A stretch of DNA of 6,784 bases from contig JAQSXQ010000099.1 in NCBI GenBank assembly GCA_029256565.1, positions 1 to 6,784 of the forward strand. The letters run 5' to 3'. Numbering within the stretch: position 1 is the stretch's first letter; every line of letters starts with the position of its first letter. Source of the DNA: Mycobacterium sp. (lineage in GTDB: Bacteria > Actinomycetota > Actinomycetes > Mycobacteriales > Mycobacteriaceae). The translations under genes and the position numbers were made by a program. Shown here piece after piece: positions 5,559-6,784 of this stretch. The notes below the pieces were generated by a model, which was not told where the DNA came from, searched no databases, and saw nothing but the letters and a program-made list of their open reading frames with translations.

Positions 5559-6784
5559 GTGATCACCGCAACGGACCTGGAGGTCCGCGCCGGCGCGCGC
5601 ACGCTGCTGTCCACCGAAGGCTCGGCACTGCGCATCCAACCGGGTGACCGCATCGGTCTGGTCGGCCGCAACGGCGCAGGCAAGACCACCACCATGCGCA
5701 TCCTGGCGGGGGAGGGCGAGCCCTACGCGGGCAGGATCGAGCGGACCGGCGAGATCGGGTACCTGCCACAGGATCCCAGGGAGGGCGACCTCGACATGCT
5801 GGCCCGGGACCGCGTCCTCTCGGCGCGCGGGCTCGACACGCTGCTGTCCGACCTCGAGAAGCAGCAGACGATCATGGCCGAGGTCGCCGACGACGCCGCC
5901 CGTGACAAGGCGGTCCGTCGATACGGCGAACTCGAGGAGCGCTTCGCCGCGCTCGGTGGATACGCCGCGGAGAGCGAGGCAGGCCGCATCTGCGCGAGCC
6001 TCGGACTGCCCGAGCGCATCCTGACCCAGTCGCTGCGCACCCTGTCCGGTGGACAGCGGCGCCGCGTCGAACTGGCACGCATCCTGTTCGCCGCCTCGGA
6101 TACCGGTTCGGGTTCCGACACCACCCTGCTCCTCGACGAACCCACCAACCACCTCGACGCCGACTCGATCGGTTGGCTGCGTTCGTTCCTGCAGAACCAC
6201 GCCGGTGGACTGGTGGTCATCAGTCACGACGTGGAGCTGCTCGCCGACGTCGTCAACCGGGTCTGGTTCCTCGACGCGGTGCGCGGCGAGGCGGACGTCT
6301 ACAACATGGGCTGGCAGAAGTACCTCGACGCTCGGGCCACCGACGAGCAGCGTAGGCGTCGCGAACGGGCCAATGCCGAGAAGAAGGCGGGTGCGTTGCG
6401 CACCCAGGCCGCCAAGATGGGTGCCAAGGCCACCAAAGCCGTTGCCGCACAGAACATGTTGCGACGGGCCGAGCGCATGATCGCCGAACTCGACGACGAG
6501 CGCGTTGCCGACAAGGTCGCCAAGATCAGGTTCCCGACACCAGCGGTGTGCGGTCGCACGCCGTTGGTGGCCAAGGGTCTCACCAAGACCTACGGCTCGC
6601 TGGAGATCTTCACCGGCGTCGACCTGGCGATCGACAAGGGTTCCCGCGTCGTCGTGCTGGGATTGAACGGCGCGGGCAAGACCACGCTGCTGCGCATCCT
6701 CGCGGGCGCCGAGAAGGCCGACGCCGGGGCCATCGAGCCCGGGCACGGCCTCAAGCTCGGGTACTTCGCCCAGGAGCACGACAC
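5559..6784 (+). CDS. ABC-F family ATPase, Rv1473-type (3' end beyond the window)
   Basis: The first 408 residues of a twin-ATPase ABC-F protein are present; the rest lies outside the window. Domain 1 has Walker A GRNGAGKTT (36-44), signature LSGGQRRRVELARIL (162-176), Walker B LLLLDEPTNHLD (189-200, catalytic Glu194) and the switch histidine in ISHD (His223). A highly basic, helical linker spans about 255-325. It is the region that in ABC-F proteins contacts the ribosomal P-site tRNA. Domain 2 begins at about 335 with Walker A LGLNGAGKTT (367-376). No membrane segments are seen, so despite older labels of macrolide transporter for the M. tuberculosis orthologue, a cytosolic ribosome-associated role (translation factor or ribosome protection) is more likely. 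The start at GTG 5559 is fixed by an in-frame stop just upstream. The gene follows echA12 by 67 nt, as in M. tuberculosis. Confidence 0.93.
   Translation, partial: MITATDLEVRAGARTLLSTEGSALRIQPGDRIGLVGRNGAGKTTTMRILAGEGEPYAGRIERTGEIGYLPQDPREGDLDMLARDRVLSARGLDTLLSDLEKQQTIMAEVADDAARDKAVRRYGELEERFAALGGYAAESEAGRICASLGLPERILTQSLRTLSGGQRRRVELARILFAASDTGSGSDTTLLLDEPTNHLDADSIGWLRSFLQNHAGGLVVISHDVELLADVVNRVWFLDAVRGEADVYNMGWQKYLDARATDEQRRRRERANAEKKAGALRTQAAKMGAKATKAVAAQNMLRRAERMIAELDDERVADKVAKIRFPTPAVCGRTPLVAKGLTKTYGSLEIFTGVDLAIDKGSRVVVLGLNGAGKTTLLRILAGAEKADAGAIEPGHGLKLGYFAQEHD

Noticed and set aside
5508..6779. Long minus-strand open frame of 423 codons opposite the ABC-F gene
   Set aside because: The plus strand carries Walker A, signature and Walker B motifs in order. 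The antisense frame shows no recognisable domain and is a codon-bias shadow.

Overview
The window is high-GC actinobacterial DNA with many GTG starts and strongly GC-biased third codon positions. It most likely comes from a fast-growing environmental Mycobacterium/Mycolicibacterium. Two things point there. The right half holds a thioredoxin, a crotonase and an ABC-F ATPase in the order of M. tuberculosis Rv1471-Rv1472-Rv1473 (trxB1-echA12-ABC-F), and the crotonase is nearly superimposable on EchA12 as I remember it. The left gene resembles the exochelin formyltransferase FxbA of M. smegmatis and has a good match to the mycobacterial IdeR iron box upstream.

Layout. Bases 1-181 hold no gene I can defend, only a hairpin that may terminate the formyltransferase transcript. 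A formyltransferase (182-1120) runs leftward. A 233-bp divergent intergenic region (1121-1353) contains an iron box at 1195-1213. From 1354 everything reads rightward: a TupA-like ATP-grasp enzyme (1354-2328); a strong hairpin (2352-2379); an uncharacterised 212-aa protein (2399-3037); an Old Yellow Enzyme-type flavin oxidoreductase (3081-4181); thioredoxin (4248-4613); an EchA12-type crotonase (4664-5491); and the first 408 residues of an ABC-F ATPase (5559 to the window end). Gaps between rightward genes are 43-70 nt, so partial co-transcription is plausible, but several hairpins lie in them.

How they may work together. The two left genes look like an iron-responsive accessory module: an N-formyltransferase probably acting on a hydroxamate siderophore precursor, divergent from an ATP-grasp enzyme that could form an amide or peptide bond. 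Their pairing around an iron box is the most interesting point, but joint regulation and a joint pathway are inference. The flavin oxidoreductase, thioredoxin and crotonase suggest redox and acyl-CoA chemistry, and the ABC-F protein is a ribosome-associated type ATPase rather than a transporter. No mobile element, CRISPR array, tRNA or rRNA was seen.
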